The notes beneath the pieces were generated by a model, which saw nothing but the letters and a program-made list of their open reading frames with translations, ran no database searches and was not told the DNA's origin. A DNA stretch of 21,977 nucleotides from a virus. Below are positions 5,780 to 12,406 of the stretch, one piece after another (the first letter of the stretch is position 1; every line of letters starts with the position of its first letter). The stretch spans positions 1-21,977 of IMG/VR virus record IMGVR_UViG_3300039051_000017; one strand, written 5' to 3'. A program made the translations under genes and the position numbers.

Positions 5780-5997
5780 AATATATCAACTATTATATGC
5801 CCCCTAGAGAGAAGCAAATCCTGGAACTTATCGCTGATGGTAAGACCAATAGGCAGATTGGAGCAGCTCTAAATATTAGCACGAATACTGTTAAGAACTC
5901 TGTGAGTCGGGCATTTATTAGGCTTGGTGTAGAGAGTAGAGCACACGCTGTCGCCGTAGCGATAGCGAGAGGTCTAATTAAACATAAAGGAGGGTGA
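5770..5997 (+). CDS. Minimal LuxR/GerE-type helix-turn-helix protein (75 aa)
   Basis: Almost the whole protein is a GerE domain: PPREKQILELIADGKTNRQI, then GAALNISTNTVKNSVSRAF with the recognition helix, then RLGVESRAHAVAVAIARGLI. There is no receiver or ligand-binding domain, so it is a stand-alone DNA-binding module, likely a phage transcription regulator. It starts inside the previous gene and its TGA overlaps the ATG of the next gene (TGATG), so it is expressed together with them. The target site is unknown. Confidence 0.8.
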   Translation: MSLKYINYYMPPREKQILELIADGKTNRQIGAALNISTNTVKNSVSRAFIRLGVESRAHAVAVAIARGLIKHKGG

Positions 5998-6404
5998 TGA
6001 TAACCTTTGACCTGGACAAAAGGGTAAGGCTACCGGACGGCCGTGAGGGCTTTGTCATCGGTGGCGCATACAAAGGCGGTCAGACCCTGGGCATAACGGT
6101 AATGTTGGACGACTATATAGAGGTTGAATGTCGGGAGGACCAGCTTACCAAGATAAAACGAGTCGGCGAGTTGAAAGAATATGGCCAAGAGAAAAAGAGG
6201 TTACTGCCGGTGGAAATCGCTAACCATGACAAGTTACGTTGCGCTATATGGCATGACCATTGGAGTCGCTTTGGCTTGGATACCGAGTCTGCCTTCCCGG
6301 CCTATAGCAAGGAATATAGAGAGGGTAGAATAGTACCCCTTCCCGGCAAGGAAGATATAAGAGAGACGGATTCATCGGCTACAAGGCAGCTAATATTATT
6401 TTGA
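5997..6404 (+). CDS. Hypothetical protein (135 aa)
   Basis: Start taken at ATG 5997, in a TGATG overlap with the LuxR-type gene and directly behind AGGAGG (5988-5993); GTG 5994 is the alternative. The N-terminal 60 residues (DLDKRVRLPDGREGFVIGGA ... VMLDDYIEVECRED) look like a small SH3-like beta barrel. The C-terminal part has a His/Trp-rich stretch (CAIWHDHWSRFGL) and a charged region. No family recognised. It closes the regulator block before the replication module. Confidence 0.5.
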   Translation: MITFDLDKRVRLPDGREGFVIGGAYKGGQTLGITVMLDDYIEVECREDQLTKIKRVGELKEYGQEKKRLLPVEIANHDKLRCAIWHDHWSRFGLDTESAFPAYSKEYREGRIVPLPGKEDIRETDSSATRQLILF

Positions 6405-6420
6405 AGCTAGGGGTAGATAA

Positions 6421-7170
6421 GTGGCTAGACCACATAAGCAGACAGTAGATTACTTCCCGCACGATACTGATGCCAGCGACGGTAAGACGCTGAGTATTAT
6501 CCAGTCCAAGTATGGCAATGATGGCTATGCCTTCTGGTTTAAGTTGCTCCAGTTGCTCGGCAAAACACCGGGGCATTATTATGACTTCAATAACCCCGCT
6601 GACTGGGAGTTTCTGTTAGCAAAAACCCACCAAAATGATGCAGAAAAGGCCAAGGCTATCCTGGAGACGCTTGTTGTGCTGAGCGCTATTGATGCCGAAC
6701 TCTATGCTCATGGCGTTATCTGGTGCCAGAAGTTCGTGGACAGAGTGGCAGATGCCTATAACCGGACTGTAAATGGCGCCCCCCAAAGACCAGGGTTTTT
6801 GGTTAATGTAGGAGAGAAGGGCGTTTCTGTCAGCAGAAACTCCAAAAAAGCTACAAAAATACCACAAACTAAACTAAAGGAAACTAAACTAAATAAAACT
6901 ATATATATACCCTATCCTGAATATCCCAATGTCAATAAGATGACCCAGGAAGAGCACCAAAAGTTAATAGAGAAATTCGGTGAGGCAGGAACCAGAGACC
7001 GGGTTGAGAACCTATCACTTTATATAGCCAGCAAGGGCGATAAATACAAAAATCACTACGCCACTATATTAGCCTGGGAAAAGAGAGATAAGAAAGGAGC
7101 TCAAGGTGGAGCACATCGGGATAGGCCTACCTCCTCAGACGCATTAAAGGGGGTGCAGATTGAACAATAA
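6421..7170 (+). CDS. Phage replisome organizer-like protein, DUF4373/Lin1244-type N terminus (249 aa)
   Basis: Starts with GTG at 6421, giving MARPHKQTVDYFPHDTDASD, which matches the usual start of this family. Residues 1-110 follow the winged-helix pattern of phage replisome organizers (TLSIIQSKYGNDGYAFWFKL; HYYDFNNPADWEFLLAK). A low-complexity Lys/Thr linker (residues about 140-160) corresponds to a 13-bp direct repeat and AT-rich tract in the DNA, and the C-terminal part (MTQEEHQKLIEKFGEAGTRD ... YATILAWEKRD) resembles the end of DnaD-like initiators. It would bind the phage origin and recruit the helicase loader encoded next, whose start overlaps its end by 11 bases. Confidence 0.7.
   Translation: MARPHKQTVDYFPHDTDASDGKTLSIIQSKYGNDGYAFWFKLLQLLGKTPGHYYDFNNPADWEFLLAKTHQNDAEKAKAILETLVVLSAIDAELYAHGVIWCQKFVDRVADAYNRTVNGAPQRPGFLVNVGEKGVSVSRNSKKATKIPQTKLKETKLNKTIYIPYPEYPNVNKMTQEEHQKLIEKFGEAGTRDRVENLSLYIASKGDKYKNHYATILAWEKRDKKGAQGGAHRDRPTSSDALKGVQIEQ
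6866..6909. other. Candidate phage replication origin (iteron-like repeat plus AT-rich tract)
   Basis: The 13-bp sequence AAACTAAACTAAA occurs at 6866-6878 and again at 6881-6893, with a third partial copy ending at 6900. It is followed directly by an alternating AT tract (TATATATATA around 6900-6909) suitable for unwinding. It lies inside the replisome organizer gene, a common site for phage origins. Seen: repeats and AT tract. Inferred: origin function. Confidence 0.4.
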
Positions 7171-8023
7171 TGTTGAGGTCACAAAGAGGGACTGCCTTGG
7201 GTGTGGGGAAGAGTTTGAAAGCCGAACATTCTTGGTCTGTGGGGTGCGTATCAATCTTGACCGAGGTTTTTGTCCAGCCTGCCGGGATAAAAAGGCTGCC
7301 GAGCTAGCAGCGAGAGAAGAGGCAGAGCGGTTGGCTGGTATTGCCAGGAAAAGACGAGAGTGGCGTTATGGTTGTGGGATGCCTATAAAGTTTATGAATG
7401 AAGAGTTCGGGACATTTGAGAGTGAGAGGCAGCCAAGGGCTTACAAGAAATGTGTTGCCTATGCTGAGCATTTCCCACTACTGAAGCCTAGAGGCTATCC
7501 ATCACTGGTGAGCCTCTCGGCTGGGGACTGGGGGGTGGGTAAGACTCATCTCGTCTGTTCCATAATTCACCATATCCTTAATCGTTGGAATGGAGAGGAG
7601 ATAAGCTGCCCAGTGCTATTTATCACTGAGCCAGACCTCTTCCGCAGGATTCAGGCAACCTATAATATACCGCCAGAAGAGAGGGCATGGCATGAGACGG
7701 AAAACGATGTCTTTAATCAGTTAATCAGAGTTCCCCTCCTGATACTGGATGATGTTGGTAAGGAAGAGAGAGCGGACCCTAGATTTGTGCAGAGGGTTCT
7801 GTTTGCCATTATTGACGGCCGTTACAGGCTGACACTGCCGATAGTGCTGACAACAAACCTCAGTCCTGAGCAATTGAGTGCTCATCTCGGTGGTGAGCGA
7901 GGGAACGAAGCAAGTTACGATAGACTCGTGGAGATGACTGGGGGCAAGTTTATTCAACTCAAGGGGGAAAGTTACCGGAGGCTAAAAGGTGGGACGAAGC
8001 AGGGACAAAATAGCCCTCACTGA
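7160..8023 (+). CDS. DnaC-like AAA+ helicase loader with N-terminal zinc finger (287 aa)
   Basis: Residues 12-41 contain CxxC ... CPAC (C12, C15, C38, C41), a probable zinc finger. A helical linker leads to the AAA+ core: Walker A GDWGVGKT at 122-129, Walker B LLILDDVG at 193-200, sensor TTN at 231-233 and an Arg in SYDRL near 255. These are the features of DnaC/IstB-type loaders, which place the replicative helicase on DNA. Start is TTG 7160, inside the end of the organizer gene, which suggests coupling. No phage helicase gene is seen in the window, so it may load the host DnaB. The nuclease gene overlaps its 3' end by 35 bases. Confidence 0.8.
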   Translation: MNNNVEVTKRDCLGCGEEFESRTFLVCGVRINLDRGFCPACRDKKAAELAAREEAERLAGIARKRREWRYGCGMPIKFMNEEFGTFESERQPRAYKKCVAYAEHFPLLKPRGYPSLVSLSAGDWGVGKTHLVCSIIHHILNRWNGEEISCPVLFITEPDLFRRIQATYNIPPEERAWHETENDVFNQLIRVPLLILDDVGKEERADPRFVQRVLFAIIDGRYRLTLPIVLTTNLSPEQLSAHLGGERGNEASYDRLVEMTGGKFIQLKGESYRRLKGGTKQGQNSPH

Positions 8024-8300
8024 GAAGCAATTTGAAGGTCAGGTGAAAGACTTGGCTAAGATATTTGGCTGGAAGTATTATCACACTTGGCGCAGCTTCC
8101 ACAGCCCGGCGGGGTTTCCTGATTGCGTGATGGTAAGGGGGCAGCGTATTATCTTTGCTGAGCTAAAGAGCGAGAAGGGCAGCGTATCCGAGAAACAGCA
8201 GGAGTGGCTAGACGCATTAGGTAATGTCGGGGACAAGGATGTGCAGGTCTATCTCTGGCGACCTGACGATATTGAAGAGATAGTAGAGGTGCTGAGGTGA
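7989..8300 (+). CDS. VRR-NUC domain nuclease (103 aa)
   Basis: GTG start at 7989 within the helicase loader gene. The protein is a bare VRR-NUC (PD-(D/E)XK) domain: SPAGFPDCVMVRG with D45, IIFAELKSEKG with E58 and K60, then VSEKQQEWLDAL and a YLWRPDD end. Length is typical for phage copies, which are thought to resolve branched DNA or process replication intermediates. Its TGA overlaps the GTG of the next gene. It is placed between the helicase loader and small genes, consistent with a replication/repair role. Confidence 0.85.
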   Translation: MGRSRDKIALTEKQFEGQVKDLAKIFGWKYYHTWRSFHSPAGFPDCVMVRGQRIIFAELKSEKGSVSEKQQEWLDALGNVGDKDVQVYLWRPDDIEEIVEVLR

Positions 8301-8467
8301 GGTGCTGGTATCGGTATAGGTCAAAGGATAGGAAGGTGAGGGGGATAGTCCTTACTAGGGACAAGGAGCAGGTAGCTCGCTTGGCTGGCTATCCGGTAGA
8401 GGACTTGGTGATTGAGCGGGTCAGATGGAATGGCAAGGAGTTTGTGAAGTGCAAAACAAAGGCGTGA
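8297..8467 (+). CDS. Small basic hypothetical protein (56 aa), GTG start
   Basis: Frame from GTG 8297, in a GTGA overlap with the nuclease stop, to TGA 8465-8467. The product is rich in Arg/Lys and Trp (MRCWYRYRSKDRKVRGIVL; ERVRWNGKEFVKCK), has no domain I know, and may bind nucleic acid or the nuclease. Gap-free packing with both neighbours and absence of any other frame here support it as a real gene. Confidence 0.5.
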   Translation: MRCWYRYRSKDRKVRGIVLTRDKEQVARLAGYPVEDLVIERVRWNGKEFVKCKTKA

Positions 8468-8679
8468 ATCTGATACCTTATGAGCTGACGCCACTACAGG
8501 CAGCCTTGATTGAGTGGTTCAAGCGAAATCCTTATGGTAGGATTACGATAGTGGTTCAGGATGGTGTCCCCGTCCAGGCCATAGTGCCGACAAAGGACGG
8601 AGTGGGCACGGAGACGATATTGTTTGATAAGGTGGCTAGACAACTTGGGTTATTGCCAGCTAAACGAGAGGAGAAGTGA
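8449..8679 (+). CDS. Small protein resembling DUF2292/YezD-type proteins (76 aa)
   Basis: Start chosen at GTG 8449, eight bases after AAGGAG (8435-8440); ATG 8425 lies upstream of that site and would add eight residues. The core (LIEWFKRNPYGRITIVVQDG then VPVQAIVPT) resembles the short beta-hairpin pattern of DUF2292-like proteins, where a helix precedes an R-x-G-x-I-x-I-x-x-Q-DG strand. Function is unknown. It overlaps the 56-residue gene by 19 bases and its TGA overlaps the next ATG. Confidence 0.5.
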   Translation: MQNKGVNLIPYELTPLQAALIEWFKRNPYGRITIVVQDGVPVQAIVPTKDGVGTETILFDKVARQLGLLPAKREEK

Positions 8680-9104
8680 TGAAGACTGAAATTATTGCAT
8701 ATACAGCAGGTCTATTTGATGGTGAGGGTTCTGTAAGAATTCGTAAATTAAGGAAAAACGACCGGAAGGGTGGCGTCTGTCACATGTTGGTCGTGGAAAT
8801 CTGCAATACAAACACTGAAGTCTTGGAATGGGTTAAGGAACATTTTGGCGGACTAATTTATAGAAACTCAATACGGAGTGATAATCGACACAAAAAGCAA
8901 TGTTGGACATGGACAATGGCATCACGCAAAGCCGGGAAATTCTTAGAATTAGTTATGCCTTATCTAAAAATTAAAGGGAAAGAAGTGGCTGTTGCTCTTG
9001 AATTCCAGAAGGGAGTAACAATTGGTCGCCCTTGGGCGATGACGGAAGATGAATTGATTAGACGGGAGGATTGCGCTAGGCATATTAGTGCATTAAAGAG
9101 ATGA
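8679..9104 (+). CDS. LAGLIDADG homing endonuclease, single-motif (141 aa)
   Basis: Start at ATG 8679, in a TGATG junction. Residues 7-19 (AYTAGLFDGEGSV) are a LAGLIDADG helix, with E16 in the catalytic metal-binding place. One motif in about 140 residues means it should act as a homodimer that cuts a near-palindromic site. Conserved late features: LEWVKEHFGGLIY, CWTWTMASRKAGKFL, LVMPYLKIKGKEVAVALEF. The upstream gene has a natural end and no split gene or intron core is seen around it, so it appears free-standing. An intrinsic terminator follows at 9161. Confidence 0.85.
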   Translation: MKTEIIAYTAGLFDGEGSVRIRKLRKNDRKGGVCHMLVVEICNTNTEVLEWVKEHFGGLIYRNSIRSDNRHKKQCWTWTMASRKAGKFLELVMPYLKIKGKEVAVALEFQKGVTIGRPWAMTEDELIRREDCARHISALKR

Positions 9105-9160
9105 TTATGGCGGGTAACTTAAAGTAAAGACTTAGACCTCTGACTAGGGGAAACCGGAGG

Positions 9161-9201
9161 AGGCGAACTTTGGAGCGTGAAGCTCTGGGTTCGCCTTTTT
9201 T
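9161..9201 (+). terminator. Intrinsic terminator after the LAGLIDADG gene
   Basis: AGGCGAAC (9161-9168) pairs with GTTCGCCT (9189-9196); an inner stem GAGC/GCTC (9173-9176 with 9182-9185) stacks within. A T6 run at 9196-9201 follows. This is a classical Rho-independent terminator. The rest of 9105-9160 holds a small CCTC/GAGG inverted pairing and nothing else I can support. Confidence 0.8.
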
Positions 9202-9210
9202 ATTAAGAAA

Positions 9211-9387
9211 ATGATGGCAATATGGTTTTTAATATCAGAAGAGGCCAGGCAGGAATTAGCCAAGCTCTACAGGAGGTTGGCTGGCTACAGCTTTAAGCCT
9301 CCAATCCTTAATTTCCCAAAGGTGAAGATAGACCCGAAGCTGGAGACATTGGTGAAGATTGAGCGATTAGTGAGGCGGGGCAAGTGA
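9211..9387 (+). CDS. Small hypothetical protein (58 aa)
   Basis: Frame from ATG 9211 (or the next ATG, 9214) to TGA 9385-9387. The product begins with a hydrophobic MAIWFLISEEARQEL helix, has YRRLAGYSFKPPILNFPKV and ends in a basic helix. It is separated from the terminator by ten bases, and its stop overlaps the GTG of the next gene (GTGA). The lack of a clear ribosome site lowers confidence. No family recognised. Confidence 0.45.
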   Translation: MMAIWFLISEEARQELAKLYRRLAGYSFKPPILNFPKVKIDPKLETLVKIERLVRRGK

Positions 9388-9860
9388 TTGAGAGGTGGTA
9401 TAGCTACGTTGTTTTTCGCTTTACCTTGGAGCAGATATTTTGGGCTTTGCAGAACAAAATTAGCTTTTATAACGGTGAGTGGCCACCATGTATAGGGGAA
9501 TTTATAACCGATGAATATGATAAACAGCAAAAAGAGTGGGTTGAGGTTATAAAGCAAGCTTCAACCTATACTGAGGCTCCAATTGGCAAAAGGCAGATAA
9601 AGTGTGAGGCTTATTTCGCTAAACCTGCAACTATCATTGCTGAAATAGACAAGCGCCTTGAAACTACTAGGGAAGCTGGTGAGGCTCTTTTAGATGAGAT
9701 AAATGCCGGCATAACGGATATAGACAGTCTTAGCCGTCCAGCGCGGAGGGCTTTGAATTATATATCGGGGTGGAGAAGGCGGAGACAAAGTTATTCAGAA
9801 TGGAAAAAACAGAGAACTTATAGGCAGAAAAGGGATGAAGCCGTTATATCAAGACATTAA
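9384..9860 (+). CDS. Hypothetical protein with basic C terminus (158 aa)
   Basis: GTG start at 9384 in a GTGA overlap. The N-terminal part is aromatic (WYSYVVFRFTLEQIFWALQN; ISFYNGEWPPCIGEF), the middle is helical and acidic, and the C-terminal 40 residues are strongly basic (GWRRRRQSYSEWKKQRTYRQ), which points to nucleic-acid contact. No named domain. The methyltransferase gene starts 26 bases before its end, so the two are probably translated together and may work together. Confidence 0.5.
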   Translation: MIERWYSYVVFRFTLEQIFWALQNKISFYNGEWPPCIGEFITDEYDKQQKEWVEVIKQASTYTEAPIGKRQIKCEAYFAKPATIIAEIDKRLETTREAGEALLDEINAGITDIDSLSRPARRALNYISGWRRRRQSYSEWKKQRTYRQKRDEAVISRH

Positions 9861-11643
9861 AGAAAGCGACAGATTATTTTATAAAGACCTTCATAATTGG
9901 CTCTTCAACGGTGATGCACGCAATATGTGGGAATTGCCTGACGAGTGTATCCAGATGGTTTGTTGCTCCCCACCCTACTGGGGACTTCGCAAGTATTCTG
10001 GATTAACTGACCTGGTGTGGGGAGATAAGGATTGTGAGCATCAGTGGGATACCTCAGATAGATGGTTGCATAGAGGGTCAACTAAATCGCCAATTGAAGC
10101 AGGTAGGGGAAGAATGACCGAGGCAAGAACCACAGATAACTTCTGCTCCCTCTGTGGAGCTTGGAGAGGCAGTTATGGTTTAGAGCCAACGCCGGAGATG
10201 TATATTGAGCATACCATAGAGATATTAAGGGAGATAAGAAGGGTATTGAGGAAGGACGGGGTGGTGTTCTGGAATATTGGGGATAGCTATGCTGCTGGTA
10301 AGGGTACTTGTTTTAATCCTGGTGGCGGTAAGGGTAGTTTTTCAACTCACGGAGACCGCAAGGATGCTGGTATTTATCCACTAGACAGAGGTAATGTCTC
10401 TATGCTTAGGGCATCCGGTCTCAAACCCAAAGACCTCTGCCTCATTCCTTTCCGTGTAGCCATAGCCGCCCAAGAAGATGGCTGGTGGGTAAGGTCGGTA
10501 ATAATCTGGTCAAAGCCCAATCCTATGCCGGAGAGCGTTACTGATAGACCTACGGAGAGCCACGAGTATATATTGATGCTGACTAAATCAGGCACAACTC
10601 AATATTGGACACATAGAGACCACGCCGGGACTAGAGAGAAGCCGAAGGCTGATTATAGGTGGGTGAAATATGGTGTGCCAGATGAAAAGGCTATACAAAA
10701 AGAGATTGGGGGTATGGCTCGTAGAACTGTTTGGGAAGAGCGTGATGGCGAAGATAGAGGGTGGCGTGATGCTGCCGACCGCAAACATTCAGATATTGTG
10801 GAAGAGGTAGGCATTGCGCCGGCTGACTGGAAGGTAAAGATAAAGTGTCCTCAGTGCGAGGCTACCGGTAGGATGTCAGTCTATCTGGGCTTGGATGTCT
10901 GGCAGGATATAGACTGCGATATGTGCCACGGCAAAAAGGAAACCCAGTTGTGGAAGCGGATAAACCTTTGGAGAGGACACGATTATTACTGGGATGCGGA
11001 TGCGGTGAGAGAGACATATATAGAGCCGTTAAATAGATGGGGTGGCGACACTCTCAAGAGAGATACATCAAAGACAGCAGCCTATAAAGATATGTTAAAC
11101 ATTGGCTATAGTAGTGCCTTTAGGGTAGGCAGACCAATGAGACCAAATGAAGCTGGTCGCAACATCCGCACAGTATGGGAGTTTCCAACTCAGCCCTACC
11201 CCGAAGCCCACTTCGCAGTATTCCCGGAGAAACTACCTGAAACTTGTATTAAGGTAGCCACGCCAGAAGTAGGATGCTGTAGTAAGTGTGGGGCGCCGTG
11301 GGAGAGGGTAACAAAGCCAACGGAAGGATATGCTGAATTACTGGGCAGGGATTGGAATATACAGGAGAAAGATAAAGCTGAAGGGAAGATTGCGGGGCAT
11401 CACAGGAAGCACAATGCACCATCTCTTACTGCTGAATATGAAACTCTAGGCTGGCGACCAACCTGCGACTGTAAGAAAGTAGACAGTTGTCGACCTTCTC
11501 TAGTCCTTGACCCTTTTGCTGGCACTGGCACAACTGGCTGGGTAGCAAAGAAATTGGGTCGGTACTGCGTTATGTATGATTTATCGGAAGAATATTGTCA
11601 GCTTAATGTTGAAAGGAACAGGCAACAAGTTATGGGGTTATAA
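9835..11643 (+). CDS. DNA methyltransferase, beta-type motif order, with zinc-ribbon inserts (602 aa)
   Basis: The catalytic motif SPPYWG (residues 45-50) is near the N terminus and the SAM-binding motif DPFAGTGTTG (559-568) near the C terminus, i.e. catalytic motif first and SAM motif last, as in beta-class amino-methyltransferases that modify N4 of cytosine or N6 of adenine. Between them lie LEPTPEMYIEH and GVVFWNIGDSYA, typical of phage members, and a long recognition region. Three cysteine pairs sit near residues 104-107, 338-364 and 480-484, suggesting zinc ribbons that help target recognition. It likely protects phage DNA or marks it for replication or packaging. No restriction enzyme partner is adjacent. 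It is about twice the length of minimal enzymes of this class because of the insert. Confidence 0.85.
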   Translation: MKPLYQDIKESDRLFYKDLHNWLFNGDARNMWELPDECIQMVCCSPPYWGLRKYSGLTDLVWGDKDCEHQWDTSDRWLHRGSTKSPIEAGRGRMTEARTTDNFCSLCGAWRGSYGLEPTPEMYIEHTIEILREIRRVLRKDGVVFWNIGDSYAAGKGTCFNPGGGKGSFSTHGDRKDAGIYPLDRGNVSMLRASGLKPKDLCLIPFRVAIAAQEDGWWVRSVIIWSKPNPMPESVTDRPTESHEYILMLTKSGTTQYWTHRDHAGTREKPKADYRWVKYGVPDEKAIQKEIGGMARRTVWEERDGEDRGWRDAADRKHSDIVEEVGIAPADWKVKIKCPQCEATGRMSVYLGLDVWQDIDCDMCHGKKETQLWKRINLWRGHDYYWDADAVRETYIEPLNRWGGDTLKRDTSKTAAYKDMLNIGYSSAFRVGRPMRPNEAGRNIRTVWEFPTQPYPEAHFAVFPEKLPETCIKVATPEVGCCSKCGAPWERVTKPTEGYAELLGRDWNIQEKDKAEGKIAGHHRKHNAPSLTAEYETLGWRPTCDCKKVDSCRPSLVLDPFAGTGTTGWVAKKLGRYCVMYDLSEEYCQLNVERNRQQVMGL

Positions 11644-11674
11644 TGAATACCAATCGGTCGTTTTTTAGTAAAAC

Positions 11675-11699
11675 TTGACAAAAATTATATCTATATGAT
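11675..11699 (+). promoter_or_regulatory. Possible weak promoter upstream of the packaging genes
   Basis: A perfect TTGACA (11675-11680) is followed by AT-rich DNA with TATGAT at 11694-11699. The 13-base spacing is too short for a standard sigma70 promoter and the correctly spaced hexamer (ATAGCC) is poor. It may use a phage- or host-specific -10, or be chance. Confidence 0.25.
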
Positions 11700-11700
11700 A

Positions 11701-11725
11701 GCCTTAAAAAAGGCATAGTTATGCC
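11701..11725 (+). other. Overlapping alternative hairpins before the late terminators
   Basis: GCCTT 11701-11705 pairs with AAGGC 11710-11714, and GGCAT 11712-11716 pairs with ATGCC 11721-11725. The two share bases 11712-11714, so only one can form at a time. They lie just before two terminator-like hairpins. Structure is read from the sequence; attenuation is inference. Confidence 0.3.
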
Positions 11726-11727
11726 CA

Positions 11728-11755
11728 GGCTCGGATAAGTAGTCCGAGTCTTTTT
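11728..11755 (+). terminator. Intrinsic terminator between methyltransferase and packaging genes
   Basis: GGCTCGGA (11728-11735) pairs with TCCGAGTC (11743-11750) with one G-U pair and a 7-base loop, followed by T5 at 11751-11755. This should end early/middle transcription, or act as a control point before the terminase genes. Confidence 0.7.
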
Positions 11756-11761
11756 ATATAT

Positions 11762-11795
11762 AGCCCATCGGTATATGTATATAGGTGGGCTTTCT
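11762..11795 (+). terminator. Second terminator-like hairpin before terS
   Basis: AGCCCATC (11762-11769) pairs with GGTGGGCT (11784-11791), with one G-U pair, and TTCTCT follows. The T tract is weak, so it may be a partial terminator or a leader hairpin of the packaging operon. Confidence 0.4.
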
Positions 11796-11812
11796 CTATA
11801 TAGGGGGAATCG

Positions 11813-12406
11813 GTGCCGATACTAAAGAATAATCGACATGAGAAATTTGCCCTTGCTCTATTCAAGGGTATGAGTCAAAAGGACGCTGCTATTGAGGCTG
11901 GCTATAAGGAGTCCAGGGCATACGAAACATCATATAGGCTGGTAAGAAATGGTCAGATTTTAGACCGCATTTTGCAACTCCAAAAGCAGTCTGAATCTGA
12001 TGCTGTTATGTCTGTCACGGAACGCAAGGAAAGGCTATCAGAGATAGCCAGGGCACGCCTCATTGACTTTGTAGAGGCCGGCCCTGAGGGTTCTCATATA
12101 TCTGTAGGGCTAGAGTCTACCCATAGCGCAGCTCTCCAAGAGGTAACTAGCAGGACTGAGGGAGAAGACGATGAAAAGACTCCAGCGATAATTACCAAAA
12201 TCAGACTTCATAATCCTATACCGGCTATAGCGGAGCTGAACAAGATGGAAAAGATATATGAGGCTGAAGGTGGCATGACAATTAACCAGCAGATAGTAAA
12301 TATCAATGTGCTATCAGAAAGAGCAAGGGAATTGACACAGAGAGTATTGGAAGGTGAGCGAACTGGTGGACATGACATTGACCAGAATCTACGAAGAGAA
12401 CCTTGA
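11813..12406 (+). CDS. terS: Terminase small subunit (197 aa)
   Basis: GTG start at 11813. The N terminus (RHEKFALALFKGMSQKDAAI then EAGYKESRAYETSYRLVRNG) is the helix-turn-helix found in Terminase_2-type small subunits, which recognise the packaging site and regulate the large subunit. The middle (LSEIARARLIDFVE) and C-terminal helices would build the oligomer ring. It is directly followed, with a 53-base overlap if the GTG start is right, by the large subunit, as usual in tailed phages. Confidence 0.75.
   Translation: MPILKNNRHEKFALALFKGMSQKDAAIEAGYKESRAYETSYRLVRNGQILDRILQLQKQSESDAVMSVTERKERLSEIARARLIDFVEAGPEGSHISVGLESTHSAALQEVTSRTEGEDDEKTPAIITKIRLHNPIPAIAELNKMEKIYEAEGGMTINQQIVNINVLSERARELTQRVLEGERTGGHDIDQNLRREP

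Noticed and set aside
8449-9210. Group I intron carrying the LAGLIDADG gene
   Set aside because: The upstream protein ends naturally, nothing downstream continues it, and I see no intron core pairings.
7989-11643. VRR-NUC nuclease plus DNA methyltransferase as a restriction-modification pair
   Set aside because: They are 1.5 kb apart, separated by a terminator and four to five other genes, and the VRR-NUC protein has no recognition domain. It fits replication-linked nuclease use better.
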